Shown here: positions 33,864 through 44,626 of the stretch, piece after piece | How positions within the stretch are numbered: position 1 is the stretch's first letter | How the letters are laid out: each line of letters starts with the position of its first letter | Source: JABDMH01 sp965223105 | GTDB lineage: Bacteria > Bacteroidota > Bacteroidia > Chitinophagales > Saprospiraceae | Reading direction: 5' to 3' | Assembly: GCA_965223105.1 (NCBI GenBank) | Contig: OZ244987.1 | Coordinates: 4,464,001 to 4,528,000, forward strand | Length of the DNA stretch: 64,000 bases | The notes under the pieces: generated by a model | What the model was told of the DNA's origin: nothing | The model's database searches: none | Seen by the model: the letters and a program-made list of their open reading frames with translations, nothing else | Program-made: the position numbers and the translations under genes

Positions 33864-35048
33864 TTATTGTGCCTCTCTAATTTGTTTAATTTCATTCTGA
33901 AGAATACGGATTATTTCCGCATTGCACTCGGTTTGCTTACGAAGTCTTTCATTTTCAAGCTTAAGTTCCTGAATTGACTTAACAATAACAGGCAATAGAT
34001 TACCGGTAGTAGTTTCAAGTCTATCTGGGTTAGATTTGAGAACAAGACCTAACCACTCCACACCGTATGAATCTTGGGCTTCATCCAGCTCCTGGGCAAT
34101 AAATCCAGCACTGGGGGATGAATTCATTTTGGTCTCATCAGGATCAGCATCTCTATACCACTCTCTACGGTCCCAATGGAATTGCCGCGGTTTCAACGTC
34201 ATAAGGAAGTCGAGTCCCGCAGTGAGATCGGTTATTTGAGACTTGTCCCGGCGATCTGAAAGGCTTGTAATATGTTTAACATTGCACCTTAGAAATTCGA
34301 TACTATCATTTCCTAAAGTGATCTCATTGAAGGCCGAATCTGTAGATGGTTGTGCATCCCATCCTATAGTTACTATATTATCTCCCTTCCAATGAGAATT
34401 ACCACTGTTTGCACCTATGAAAGTATTTCTATTCCCGGTGCTAAAGGTCCCAGCAGAAAACCCAAGACATACATTACGGCTTCCTGACCCACCAGCATGG
34501 TTGCCTACATTTGTATTCCATGAACCTGTAGCATTTTTTGAGCCAGCGCTTGCACCAATAAAACAATTTGCTGTACCAATATTTCCAAAGCCAGCTTCAT
34601 ATCCAAAGAAAGAATTAGAAGAATTGGTGCTCAAAAAGCCAGCTCTACTGCCAACAAATGTATTGTGCTGCCCCTCAATGTTTTCATATCCAGCCTGAGC
34701 TCCGATAAAAACATTATAAATTCCATTATTCCTTAAACCAGATTCAGATCCAAAGAAGGAATTGAGCAGACCCCCCGCATTACCCTTCCCCGATTCGTAA
34801 CCATAAAAAGAATTCAAAAGTCCAGTGGTATTATTCATACCAGCGCTATTCCCTACGAATGTGTTAAATTGATGGCTGAAATAGTCTGCACTGATACCAG
34901 CACCAGGACCAATATGCACAGAAGTAGTATCTTCCATATAGGCAACATCCAAATTGCCACGAATTTTAGAATGACCCTCTACATCCAAATGCTGTCCAAT
35001 CGAATATGAGGCAAACATTAAAAGTATCATAGAAAGTAGATTCTTCAT
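33864..35048 (-). CDS. Surface protein with left-handed beta-roll repeats and S74 tail chaperone domain
   Basis: 394 residues. A signal peptide (MKNLLSMILLMFASYSIG) precedes about 12 short repeats of the trimeric-adhesin type (NTFVGNSAGMNN, NSFFGYEAGFGN, NTFIGANSGNS). The C-terminus is a peptidase S74 / endosialidase-chaperone domain: SDRRDKSQITDL with the Ser used for self-cleavage, LKPRQFHWD, GFIAQELDE, then a coiled coil (LKLENERLRKQTECN). Such domains trimerise fibres and may be released by autocleavage. It is one of three similar proteins between 33.8 and 38.0 kb. Confidence 0.85.
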   Translation of the reverse strand: MKNLLSMILLMFASYSIGQHLDVEGHSKIRGNLDVAYMEDTTSVHIGPGAGISADYFSHQFNTFVGNSAGMNNTTGLLNSFYGYESGKGNAGGLLNSFFGSESGLRNNGIYNVFIGAQAGYENIEGQHNTFVGSRAGFLSTNSSNSFFGYEAGFGNIGTANCFIGASAGSKNATGSWNTNVGNHAGGSGSRNVCLGFSAGTFSTGNRNTFIGANSGNSHWKGDNIVTIGWDAQPSTDSAFNEITLGNDSIEFLRCNVKHITSLSDRRDKSQITDLTAGLDFLMTLKPRQFHWDRREWYRDADPDETKMNSSPSAGFIAQELDEAQDSYGVEWLGLVLKSNPDRLETTTGNLLPVIVKSIQELKLENERLRKQTECNAEIIRILQNEIKQIREAQ

Positions 35049-35868
35049 GAAGTCGATTTGTAGTGAACAGTCATATACTAAAATACGATTTTCCTGAATT
35101 TAGGTGTGTCATCAAATCAGGAGCTTCATTCCTCTACGAACTTCATCGATGTGAAATAAATTGTGGAAGAATTCACAATGATCTTTAGAATGGAGAAAGA
35201 CACCTCAAGATATCGATAAGCAAACCATGCGTAGCATACCCGAGTGCCAGCGGAACTCCGACAATGAGAACGAAGTGAAGCTGTTAGTACTGCAAAGCAA
35301 CTTGGACGAAAACCTACAACCCGTGATTAGTTGGGAAATACATACTCCAAGATGACCTGAATACCGGAACTCCTCCACCAACAATTTCAAGAGTAATTTG
35401 GTACTTGTTTGGTTGTAAAGAATGCTATAGAATGCCAGAAAGGCCATAAAAAAGATTTGAATCATCACTTAATGATAGCTGTTAGTCCTAAATTGATTTC
35501 TTTGAACACTGCGCTAACGGTCCACATGCAATTTTTGCAATTTAAATTGGTTTGAAGCTAAATTATCTTCGCAAATCGTTCGGATAAGATCTGGAAATAT
35601 CTCTCTGCGTAGGAGCCTTGACAGTTAAATCGATTACGCAAGGGAAATATCGCAGCAATAATTTATACCGTGATCAAACCATTTTGAATCTGGCGATGAT
35701 ATAAGGACGAGAAATACCGAAAAAGAGTTTAGGTTCATCTTGCTCACGTCAAATAATTTATGAAAACATAAGGTATGTACTTACACTCCAAATCACTATC
35801 TTGTAATATTATCCATGATTTTGATCAGTGTTATTTCTCTAACTAAATTCAACCCGATGCAACATCCA
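35049..35868. other. 820-bp divergent gap, no supported gene
   Basis: A plus-strand stretch at about 35197-35355 reads KQTMRSIPECQRNSDNENE and later VISWEIHTPR before a stop, and might be a relic, but it matches nothing I know. The rest is AT-rich and without structure I can name. Promoters of both divergent surface-protein genes must lie here. Confidence 0.4.
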
Positions 35869-37062
35869 ATGAAATTTGTAAATACCTTTCTTTCTATTGC
35901 TTTTCTTTTTTTGGTGATAATACCTGTAAATAGTCAGCATCAGATTGAGATTGATTCTGTCAAGGGCCCTGGTAGAGACGCCCTTATCATCAAATATGCC
36001 GAACGTGATGGCGTTCGTGTTTCAGGTGCTGGAAGAGCTGGATTCCTTTCAGAGCGTGCTAGTAACGGGTTTATTGCCAGCTTAAACGAGACCGGGTTTA
36101 CGGTGTTTGGTGCGCAGTGGAATGGGCTTTTTGTGCAGGACGCCGGAAACAATGGCATTCATCTCACTCAAACCGGAAACGATGGGATCTTTATTGGCAA
36201 TGCGGGTGATGAAGGGCTATATATAGGCAACGCAGGTGACGATGCCATACAGGTAAATGATGCTGACGATGATGGCATTTTTGTAAACAATTCCGGCAAT
36301 GACGGAATTCATGTCAACAACGCAGGCGCATGGAGTGCCAACATTCAGGGCGATAAAAATGGGGATGGGGCCATGCCCAGCTCATATATTGCGCACTTTT
36401 ACAATAGGGCAACTGAAGGGAGTGCTGACGTCTTAGCACTCAAGGTCGGCCAGACGTCAGGTGTCGGTGATGTATCTCATTTCATCGGTTTCTTTGAAGG
36501 CGACAATCAATTAATAGGAAGAGTTGAGGGTTACAATGGAGGTGTGTTCTACGGGACCACCAATGGAGACTTTGCCGAATGCCTGGAAAGAAAATCCCAG
36601 AATGATACTTTCTTAGCTGGTGAGATCGTAGGTGTGAGTGAGGGCAAAATATCGCACCAAATCCACTCAACAGATCAAGTTATGGTCATCACTGATCAGG
36701 CGGCCGTTTTGGGCAATATGCCAAAAGGAAAAAGTGAAGGAGATTCCGGTTACGAACACGTATCGTTTATCGGCCAGATACCAACACGAGTAAGAGGTCC
36801 TGTGCAATCGGGAGACTGGATTGTACCGAGCGGTGATGATGACGGCATCGGCATAGCCGTCTCGACCCATGCATTAACACTAAGTCATAAGATTGTAGGT
36901 CAAGCCTGGGAGAGTTCATCTGATCCTGGTGTCAAGAGAATCAATACAGCTGTAGGATTAGATCAGAGTGAGGTACTGAAACACATCATCAAATCCCAGC
37001 AAGACCAGATCGATGAATTACGCAATATGATGATGGAGATCAAAAAAGATCTCCATAATTAG
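35869..37062 (+). CDS. Beta-helix surface protein with IMC-like C-terminal domain
   Basis: 397 residues from the Met at 35869 (MKFVNTFLSIAFLFLVIIP, signal peptide). The first half has repeats of about 9-10 residues (NDGIFIGNAGDEGLYIGNAG, DDGIFVNNSGNDGIHVNNAG) that should form a right- or left-handed beta-helix stalk. The second half (GDFAECLERK, GEIVGVSEGKI, VLGNMPKGK, FIGQIPTRVRGPVQSGDWIV) resembles the intramolecular-chaperone domain of phage tail fibres (peptidase G2-like), ending in a coiled coil. It is convergent with the next S74 protein and probably part of the same surface-fibre set. Confidence 0.75.
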   Translation: MKFVNTFLSIAFLFLVIIPVNSQHQIEIDSVKGPGRDALIIKYAERDGVRVSGAGRAGFLSERASNGFIASLNETGFTVFGAQWNGLFVQDAGNNGIHLTQTGNDGIFIGNAGDEGLYIGNAGDDAIQVNDADDDGIFVNNSGNDGIHVNNAGAWSANIQGDKNGDGAMPSSYIAHFYNRATEGSADVLALKVGQTSGVGDVSHFIGFFEGDNQLIGRVEGYNGGVFYGTTNGDFAECLERKSQNDTFLAGEIVGVSEGKISHQIHSTDQVMVITDQAAVLGNMPKGKSEGDSGYEHVSFIGQIPTRVRGPVQSGDWIVPSGDDDGIGIAVSTHALTLSHKIVGQAWESSSDPGVKRINTAVGLDQSEVLKHIIKSQQDQIDELRNMMMEIKKDLHN

Positions 37063-37184
37063 AAAGATCACACAACCAATTATGATCTAGAGTTCATCTT
37101 AGGTGACAAACGTGATCTCATCAGGTCATTGACTAATGCTCCTCGAAATAGCCGTTTGACTGATCAAGATCAAAATAAAAATGT

Positions 37185-38015
37185 TTACTTCTTTTTTAAC
37201 CGCCTTTTGGCCAGCGTATGAATTTCATCTTCGAGTTTTTCGATTCGATCCTGTTGATCCTGAACCACTTTGACCAAAAGAGCAACGAAATCCATCGAAC
37301 TTAGTCCTTTACGATCCTGGGTAGCTACAAGCTCAGGTACATCCTCTGCAATAAATCCAAGGTAGGTCTCATCGGGATCTAATTTGTAGCTGAATTTCCG
37401 CGGTTCGAGATCTCTCAAGGTTGCAGAAGCCTCTGACAGAGTTAACTCTCGAATCTTCTCTTTGTATGACCGAGAAGAGCCATCAGTCCACACACCTCCA
37501 GCAGTCACGTAGGCACCACTTCCCATCTCCAATGGATGGCCTGGTGTAGAAGTGCCAATGCCTACATTACCGTTACTATTTAATATTGTGAGACTTGTCC
37601 CGCTAAATGATGTACCAAGTTGTAAATTATTTCCACTCTGTGCTGAAAGATCTGAGTCCACTCCATCAACAGTAATCAATAGTCGTGGGCTATTAAATGC
37701 TGAAAAGCTTGCAATATTACCAGAACCGGCACCCAGGGAAACATCCAGTTTATTAGCAGGATTTGTAGTACCAATACCCACGTTGCCGCCATTAGATATT
37801 GCAATTCTATCATCAGAACCAACATGTATTCGAAGAGTACCACCATTAGGATTGTACAAGTATTCTCCTGAAAATGGACCGCCCAGAAGGAGTCTGTTCG
37901 ATCCCACTACCCTAAGATTTCCCTCGACTACAAGCTTGTTATCCTGTGCCGAGACAGAATCACTTATTAAAAACAAAACTAGCAACAAATAAGACATATA
38001 CATCTTGCCATTCAT
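37185..38015 (-). CDS. S74 tail-fibre-domain surface protein
   Basis: 276 residues. Signal peptide to about 24, then GNVGIGTTNPANKLDV and GNVGIGTSTPGHPLEM repeats typical of Bacteroidota tail-fibre proteins. The S74 domain is SSRSYKEKIREL (Ser-Lys dyad region), LEPRKFSYKLDPDETYLGFI and AEDVPELVA, then a coiled coil (VVQDQQDRIEKLEDEI). Function is probably as a trimeric extracellular fibre. It differs from the 33864 gene in its stalk, so it is a related but separate paralogue. Confidence 0.85.
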   Translation of the reverse strand: MNGKMYMSYLLLVLFLISDSVSAQDNKLVVEGNLRVVGSNRLLLGGPFSGEYLYNPNGGTLRIHVGSDDRIAISNGGNVGIGTTNPANKLDVSLGAGSGNIASFSAFNSPRLLITVDGVDSDLSAQSGNNLQLGTSFSGTSLTILNSNGNVGIGTSTPGHPLEMGSGAYVTAGGVWTDGSSRSYKEKIRELTLSEASATLRDLEPRKFSYKLDPDETYLGFIAEDVPELVATQDRKGLSSMDFVALLVKVVQDQQDRIEKLEDEIHTLAKRRLKKK

Positions 38016-38422
38016 CTTTATTAGAATTTTCTTCCGTTAATTGGTTTGCAATTTTCATGCTACGTACTTACCAAATTAAGAATCTTATTCATAATGCCCA
38101 CATGAATGTCCGCACAAGCAAAAAATAACGTGAGCGTATTGGCATTGACCTATTGCATGAATATTGATCAGTTCCGATCTTGCTCTATCTCCCAGCTGCG
38201 ACATGGCTGATCATGCCTTCTTTTGGCCATTGGTCCTCTCCAGCAGGAGGCTCACTCTGAGGAGTGCCTAGTCTAAATCATCAACTTGCTTGCCATTCAC
38301 TGAGTCATTTCAATCAAGACAGAGACTCAATACCGGAGATTTTATAGCAAAAAAGGCCGGCAAATGTAGAGCAGTAAAATCCTGTTTTGTATTTTCTCCT
38401 TTCTACGCCATCTCCTTTGCAA
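38016..38422. other. 407-bp divergent gap
   Basis: Space between the divergent S74 gene and the interrupted cyclase gene. No reading frame, hairpin or repeat that I can support. Confidence 0.4.
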
Positions 38423-38772
38423 ATGTCACAGAGAAGATTATTAGTGATTATGTTTACTGACATGGTTGGCTTCACGGCCATGATGCAGCAAGATGAAATG
38501 CTTGCCAGGGAGAAAAGGGAACGGCACAGGCAAATCCTTGCCCAACATCACCAGTCACACCAGGGCAAGATTATCCAATACTTTGGCGATGGTTCCCTAA
38601 GTATTTTTGAGTCAGGATTAGCAGCCACACAATGTGCAATTCAAATTCAAAGAGATCTGCAACTGGAACCTAAAGTAGATCTACGAATTGGTATACATCA
38701 AGGCGATGTTGTACTGGAGGAAGATGGAATCTTTGGCGACAGTGTAAATATTGGAGCCAGAATTGAAAATTT

Positions 38773-40328
38773 GTAACTACTCAGGTCAAAATTGAGGGAT
38801 TGAGGGGTGAAATAGGTAGTTGAGGGGTGAAAAATTGAAAAATCGATGAGTTATGAACAATTTGTGAACAAAAAGGGATGAATGGTGGAAAAATGACATG
38901 TAATAGGCAAGTAAATAAATGAATACATATACGAAATTTGTATATGTATGGAAGACTTATCGAGAATCAGGAAAGCACTAGAGGAAAAGAGCAAGGAAGA
39001 ACTCATCGATATTATAATGATGTTGCTTCCCTTGGCAGATAGAGTGAAGGAGTTGGAGGCTGAAATAGAGCGTTTGAAGAATCAAAATAGCAGGAACACT
39101 TCATTACCGCCATCACGAGATAAACAAGAGGTAAAAAGGAAGACTCGCAGCCTAAGGAAAAAGAGTAAGCGGAAAACAGGGGGTCAAAAGGGACACGACG
39201 GCAGGACCTTAAAGATGTCAGAAAAGGTAGATCATGTGATAGAGTATGCACCCGATCAGTGTGCTCACTGCCAGGATTATATGGTAGGAAAAGGTCAATT
39301 AATAGAATGCAAGCAGATATGGGATATTCCACTAGTTAGTTTGGAGGTTACTGAACATAGGAGATATAGAAAGTATTGTAAAGGCTGCTGCAAATGGACC
39401 AGTTCGTCTTATGGAGTGAATTTGCAAAAGGGACCTCCGGTACGATACGGAGATTGCCTCCAAAATCAAATTGTGTACTTATCGATCCGACAATTATTGC
39501 CATATAGAAGGCTTAGCGAAGCCATAGAAGTTATCTATGGGCATAAGATCAGTGAGGAACCATCGATAATATGCTGGCCAGTAAGTCAGAACAAGCAAAA
39601 GATACTTATGCATCGGTCATCGGTGCGATTGAGAAAAGCAAAGTGGTTGGCGTAGATGAAAGTGGATGTAGTGTTCAAGGACGCAAACATTGGGCCTGGA
39701 CGTGGGTAACACCAAAATTTTCCCTAATACATATTAGCGACAATCGAGGTCACTTAACCACAAGAGGATTATTTCCGCAAGGATTCAGTAAAGGCATACT
39801 AAATAGTGATTGCTGGAGGACTCATTTGAATACTATGGCAAAAGGCCATCAGATTTGTCTAGCTCATTTGAAAAGAGAGTGCCGAGGATTAAAGGAGTTT
39901 CATAAATCCAGATGGGCGATCAAACTGGAGAAGGTTCTTCAAGAAATCATGCTGACATGCAGGAAGAAAAGGATTCCAAAAGACAAAAAGAAAGACATTG
40001 AAGACAGATTGGATAAGTTATTATCACAAAAATTATCTAAATCCCACAAATCGATTAAATCTCTAAGGAATCGATTACAAAGATTGAGAGATTGTGTTAC
40101 TGTGTGCCTATACAATCGCAAAGTACCACCGGACAATAATGCCTCAGAAAGAGCAATCCGGATGATCAAATTAAAGAGCAAGATATCAGGTACATTTCGC
40201 TCTCAGAAGGGTGCACAAAGATTTGCCATTTTAAGAACGATTATCGATTCGGCAATTAAACAAGGAATTCACCCCTTTAAAGCACTGGAAATGCCTAATA
40301 TTATTATCAATTAGAGCTGAGTAGTTAC
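38773..40328 (+). mobile_element. IS66-like insertion sequence (ISBst12-like, single transposase), 1,556 bp
   Basis: The ends are inverted: left GTAACTACTCAGGTC and right (as read inward) GTAACTACTCAGCTC. They are flanked by the 8-bp direct repeat GAAAATTT at 38765-38772 and 40329-40336. An 8-bp duplication and GTAA termini are features of the IS66 family. It carries one transposase gene (frameshifted) and no tnpA/tnpB helpers, as in the ISBst12 group. The intact target duplication indicates a recent insertion. Confidence 0.93.
38948..40314 (+). pseudogene. IS66-family transposase with a frameshift
   Basis: The N-terminal part has a leucine-zipper-like helix, a basic Lys/Arg-rich stretch (KKSKRKTGGQKGHDGRTL) and a zinc-finger-like CAHCQDYM ... 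YCKGCC, all normal for TnpC. The catalytic part follows: VVGVDESGC (first Asp), LNSDCWRTH (second Asp) and PPDNNASERAIRM (Glu). Frame 1 runs to 39655; the homologous frame continues from about 39557 (GTIDNMLASKSEQ). The change lies in GTGAGGAACC near 39553-39562 and is explained by one missing G; adding one base yields exactly 456 codons including stop. No slippery heptamer is visible, so a true mutation is more likely than programmed frameshifting. Confidence 0.85.
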
Positions 40329-41918
40329 GAAAATTTATGTCTCTCGGGAGGGATATTGATCTCTTACAAAGTACAGGATGAAATAAAAAACCATCCTGAA
40401 ATAAAGGCCCGCCATATGGGCTCATTCCAATTAAAAAATGTAAAGAATAATATCGATATCTACGCCATTGCAAATAAAGGCCTCAATGTGCCCAGCCCAA
40501 ATGACCTAATGGCCAACAATGCTGGAACCGATAACAGTATCGCCGTCCTACCCTTTCGAAATCTAAGTTCTGATCCAGATAATGAATTTTTCAGCGAAGG
40601 CATTTCGGAAGAAATACTCAATGCACTGGCCCAACTCAAAGGGGTTAAAGTTACTGGTCGAACATCCTCATTTGCATTCAAAAATAGTCGGGCAGATGCA
40701 CGGGAAATCGGGCAAAAACTTAAAGTAGGCAATATTCTTGAAGGCAGTGTAAGAAAAGACAAGAAAAGGGTTAGAATCACCGTACATCTGATCAGCACTG
40801 CAGATGGTTTTCAATATTGGTCTGAAACGTATGATCGCAAGCTTGATGATATTTTTCAAGTACAGGACGACGTAACCCATAAAATTGTAGAAAAGCTAAA
40901 AATCAATTTCTCTGACAAACATCGTAGCACACCCATCATCAGTAGGAAAGTTGAAAACGTTGAAGTATACTCCCTATTTCTCAAGGCAAATTACCATCTC
41001 AATAGGGGAACACCTAAAGACACCAGTAAAGCCATTGACTATGCCAACACAGCCACAGACATTGATCAGGCGTATCTCGATCCATACGTAGTAAGGCTAG
41101 TGGCCTATATTATAAAAGCTCATGATGGAACAATGGAGCCTCGAAAAGCCATGGAGAAAATTCAATTAAATTTAGAACAAATCAAAGTCATTGGAGGAGA
41201 TCACGCCCAAATCCATGTTTCCCTAGCTACAAAGGCACTATATTTCGAACATGATTATTGCGCTGCCAAAAGATCCCTATTCAAAGCTTTAGAAATCAAT
41301 GCCAATGATGTAATGGCCCATGCATTCTTGGGAAACTATTTTATTTTGGAAGATGACTTTGCACAGGCACTTTCATTTCTAGAAGCAGCTTGCAGGCTTG
41401 ACCCGCTTAATCCAAATGTTTTGAATATGTATGCTCTTGCTCTGTATACTGCAGATCGTGATGATCAGTCACTAGCAGTATTGGATAACATTTTTAGAAT
41501 TGTGCCAGATCATAGAATGTCCCTTGAGATCAAAGCGCTCATTCACGCACGTAAGAAAGAGTATAACATGTCACTTCAATGTATTGACTATATAAGGACT
41601 GAAATAGGTCTGCGCTATTTCAAGACCGCCATGCAAGGATACATCTTCGGATTGAGTGGCAAACCAGAATTAGCTAAAAAATGTCTTGATGACATTCTTC
41701 ATCTCCAAGAAATGAAACCCAATATTTTCTTTAATATCAATATTGCTTTCATATATGTTGGGATGCAGAAATTTGATGAAGCATTGGATTACTTCGAACA
41801 GGCACTGAAAGACAAGATGCCATCATCTACATTCTATTTTTCATTTCCACCTTTCCGTGTCATGCAGGAGCACCCTCGTTTTATTCTACTAAAGCGCAAA
41901 TGGTTGGATTTGACTTGA

Positions 41919-42228
41919 CTTCGCTCACTTATCCAGAACCCACTTTGTTGGTGATGAAAAGGAAAGCCGAGAAGCCATACTTCCAATCGGTCGTACAGGC
42001 TCATATCCAAACCGGTGATTCCTTCTCAAGCATAATCCCTATTGATAGAAACATCTAAGGTTGATTATCAACTGATCGGCACCTGAGCCTCAAGGACTTG
42101 TTGAAAATCAAAAGGGTTCTTAAAAATTGATCGTACATGAAAACAGCACTATAGTTCATCATTTTAATCCACTGACGGAACAATTTCTCGACCGACCTTG
42201 TCTACCAATTATCAGATCGTAGAACCCT
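41919..42228. other. 310-bp gap
   Basis: Between the cyclase pseudogene and a lipoprotein gene. Nothing supported; the 3' half presumably holds the promoter of the 42229 gene. Confidence 0.4.
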
Positions 42229-43083
42229 ATGAAAAAACCATTTTTCCACATTCATGGATTCACCATTGTCTCTCCTATAGTGTTGATCATCCTTATTGGG
42301 CTGACCAGCTGCAAAAGTAATTTAAGCATACCTGGTCACATTAGAGAAATGCATGAAAAAGTTCGCAATGCCATCGACAAGTACTTACAATCAATCCATA
42401 CCAGTAAAGCTGGATTTGATGGAGAAGTATTCTGCACCCATGAGCTCCTTGGTGGCGAGGAAAGCCAATTATTTCTCTTAGCTCATTGTCAAGAATATTA
42501 TGCAATGGCAGACACTTTAAAAGAAGGAACTGGGTATATCAGACCAATCAGTATAGAAATCAAAAATCAACAAATCTTTAATCATGTTTCAGTGGGAGAT
42601 GGATCGCAGTATGCCGACGATATTGAGAAGATATTTCCACCAAGAATTGTCAGTGCTCTTTTAGATTCGGAGTTCAAGTCCAGGATTACGAATCGACTCC
42701 TCAATGAAATGGATACTATTAAAAAGGCCCACCATGCAAGCGTCTCTCAAAGATACCGGCGCTTCCTTGACATCTTCGAAAAACGTAAGCCAGCTGATTT
42801 CTATGCCTGGGGAACCGAACCTTTTTGGACTATTTTCTTGGTGTCTGATACAATGATGTACCATGAAAATGGAAGGGTGGAAATATCCAAATTACTAGAT
42901 CGGTTTGACCCATCATTAGAGCAGCAGACAATAAACTATGAAAACTCAAAAGGCGACATCTTTTCCCTTGAGATCAAAAAAGAATGGACTTCATTGGAGG
43001 AAAGCATGGAGCGGCATCCTTATGCAGTCATTAGAGACAGCAAAGCAGCGTTTTTGAATGGCGTGGGAGACACCGCCAGATAG
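42229..43083 (+). CDS. Lipoprotein of unknown function
   Basis: 284 residues with a lipoprotein signal whose lipobox is IGLTSC (Cys28). The mid part has no recognised fold. Near residue 195 the segment AWGTEPFWTIFLVSDTMMY resembles the GNEPFW motif of the COG3650/META-like envelope proteins, and three further strands follow. I infer an envelope protein with a C-terminal COG3650-like domain, low certainty. It stands alone. Confidence 0.6.
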   Translation: MKKPFFHIHGFTIVSPIVLIILIGLTSCKSNLSIPGHIREMHEKVRNAIDKYLQSIHTSKAGFDGEVFCTHELLGGEESQLFLLAHCQEYYAMADTLKEGTGYIRPISIEIKNQQIFNHVSVGDGSQYADDIEKIFPPRIVSALLDSEFKSRITNRLLNEMDTIKKAHHASVSQRYRRFLDIFEKRKPADFYAWGTEPFWTIFLVSDTMMYHENGRVEISKLLDRFDPSLEQQTINYENSKGDIFSLEIKKEWTSLEESMERHPYAVIRDSKAAFLNGVGDTAR

Positions 43084-43266
43084 TTGATTGGACCGACAGG
43101 TGCATTCCAGCCTTCTTGGCTTCTACGAAGCAAAGGGGTGGTATATACACCGTAAAACCCTGGCCAGATAGAGTGGATGAACTCAACTCTCAAGGCAGAA
43201 CTGAATTACCCTTGCACTAACAACTCTTTTCGAGTAACTTGACCAGACTTACAACAAAAGAACATC

Positions 43267-44520
43267 ATGAAATTTTATGTCTTTCTACTTGCCATCCTGC
43301 TGGCTTGTCCCGTCAGCGAGACCCAAGCCCAAGAAAAGCTGGTCGTTGATGGTGCCATTACAGTGAGTAATAGTGCCAGTGAAACACCAGCACCAGGGAC
43401 CATTCGTTTTTTTAATAATGATTTCTATGGTTGGAATGGGTCTACCTGGGTGTCCTTTACCACCAGTGAATCTTTCACAGGGGCCACCGTACGATCCTAC
43501 CTCGGCACCCAGAGTCCTGGAGATCTCTGGGATTTCACAATAGATATCACCACCTCGACCTGGTCTGCCACCTGGGACCATGGTACCGAAGGGATTCCAG
43601 GTGATGATATCACCATCGGTGGCAATTATTCTGTATTGACTTCGGGTTTCCTGAAATTGGTCATCAGTACCAGCATGCCCAGTGATCCAATGTTTCCTAC
43701 TGATGGTTCGGCTTTTTTCTATGCCTCCGAAATACCCGGATTAACCTTATTTGCACAGCCCGCTGGCGTCTTAACCGGTAGTTTGATCAATTCGGTGTAT
43801 CAAAGTGGATGTGGATCCATATTTGGCAACTATAATTTTGCACAAATCGCTCCACCCACTTCCTACGACCCCCAAACAGAAAGAGCTTATGGGACCATCC
43901 AAATTTCAGGTACCCCTGCAGCCATTACCTTTAGTGGGATAGAGAATAGCCTCGATTGCCTTTCGCCCATGGGAGCTTGTACAATCAACAGTCAGCCTTT
44001 CGCCATTGCGGGATCTGGCGTTTGTGATACCAGTGGCACCATTGAGATTAAGGATGGCCCCACACTGGTGGCCACAGCCCAATTGACTCCATCCAATACA
44101 TTCATGATGGATTTTGGAGCTGGCAATGGTGGGATTTATGGCGGTAGACAGAGTGCGGCTGTTTCTCTATCTGACATCATTGGCATACCTCTGCGAGGTT
44201 TTTTTGATGTACCGGAAACCGATGAGCAGCGGGCTACCAGTATTGTGTTTGATGCAGCAGGAGATGGTATAGGAACCCTCTATCTAGATTTGGAAACCAA
44301 TACTTTAGATACCGATAATCTTGTACCTGTACATATTAATTCTGTGTCCAATGGATTATTGGAAGGGTTTTTTGTCAATATGTCGGGAGATACATCTTAT
44401 ATGGCTGGTAGCGTGGTTAAGAATGGATCGGATGTTGTACTGACCCTGGTATCCTACCAGGATAATGACACCCCACCCACTAACCCGGCCTTGACTGTAG
44501 CCGCAGGGTATTCTCCGTAG
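43267..44520 (+). CDS. Secreted beta-rich protein, unknown
   Basis: 417 residues. Signal peptide MKFYVFLLAILLACPVSETQA, then KLVVDGAITVSNSASETPAP and TIRFFNNDFYGWNGSTWVSF, a start shared with Bacteroidota tail-fibre-type proteins. The remainder is rich in Gly, Ser, Thr and Asp and has four well-spaced Cys in the middle (SGCGS, LDCLSPMGACTIN, GVCDTSG). No S74 or sorting domain is seen at the C-terminus. Function unknown. Confidence 0.65.
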   Translation: MKFYVFLLAILLACPVSETQAQEKLVVDGAITVSNSASETPAPGTIRFFNNDFYGWNGSTWVSFTTSESFTGATVRSYLGTQSPGDLWDFTIDITTSTWSATWDHGTEGIPGDDITIGGNYSVLTSGFLKLVISTSMPSDPMFPTDGSAFFYASEIPGLTLFAQPAGVLTGSLINSVYQSGCGSIFGNYNFAQIAPPTSYDPQTERAYGTIQISGTPAAITFSGIENSLDCLSPMGACTINSQPFAIAGSGVCDTSGTIEIKDGPTLVATAQLTPSNTFMMDFGAGNGGIYGGRQSAAVSLSDIIGIPLRGFFDVPETDEQRATSIVFDAAGDGIGTLYLDLETNTLDTDNLVPVHINSVSNGLLEGFFVNMSGDTSYMAGSVVKNGSDVVLTLVSYQDNDTPPTNPALTVAAGYSP

Positions 44521-44626
44521 TAAGATGGTTGAATCTAAGACTTCCTTTGATAGGGGAGTAATATTAGACATTTGGAAGGACTAGATTCATGGCTCTTACA
44601 ATTCGGAATACTCCACTTTGATTAGT

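Larger units (their letters stand above)
38423..41918 (+). pseudogene. Class III adenylate/guanylate cyclase-FlgO/TolB-like-TPR protein, split by an IS
   Basis: The N-terminal part (from the ATG at 38423) is a class III cyclase domain: RLLVIMFTDMVGFTAMM and IIQYFGDGSLSIFES carry the two metal Asp, and GDSVNIGARIENL the helix. After the insertion the frame continues CLSGGILISYKVQDEI, then GSFQLKNVKNNIDIYAI, a TolB/FlgO-like domain (IAVLPFRNLSSDPDNEFF, NILEGSVRK) and TPR repeats to 41918. Removing the IS and one 8-bp duplication restores a single 643-codon frame across the joint (..ARIENLCLSGG..). The cyclase would have made cAMP or cGMP; as it stands it is interrupted. The C-terminal part is still open and could be expressed separately. 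Confidence 0.88.

Noticed and set aside
35205..35468. Open 87-codon minus-strand and overlapping plus-strand stretches in the gap
   Set aside because: No recognisable fold, and both strands are open by chance over the same bases.
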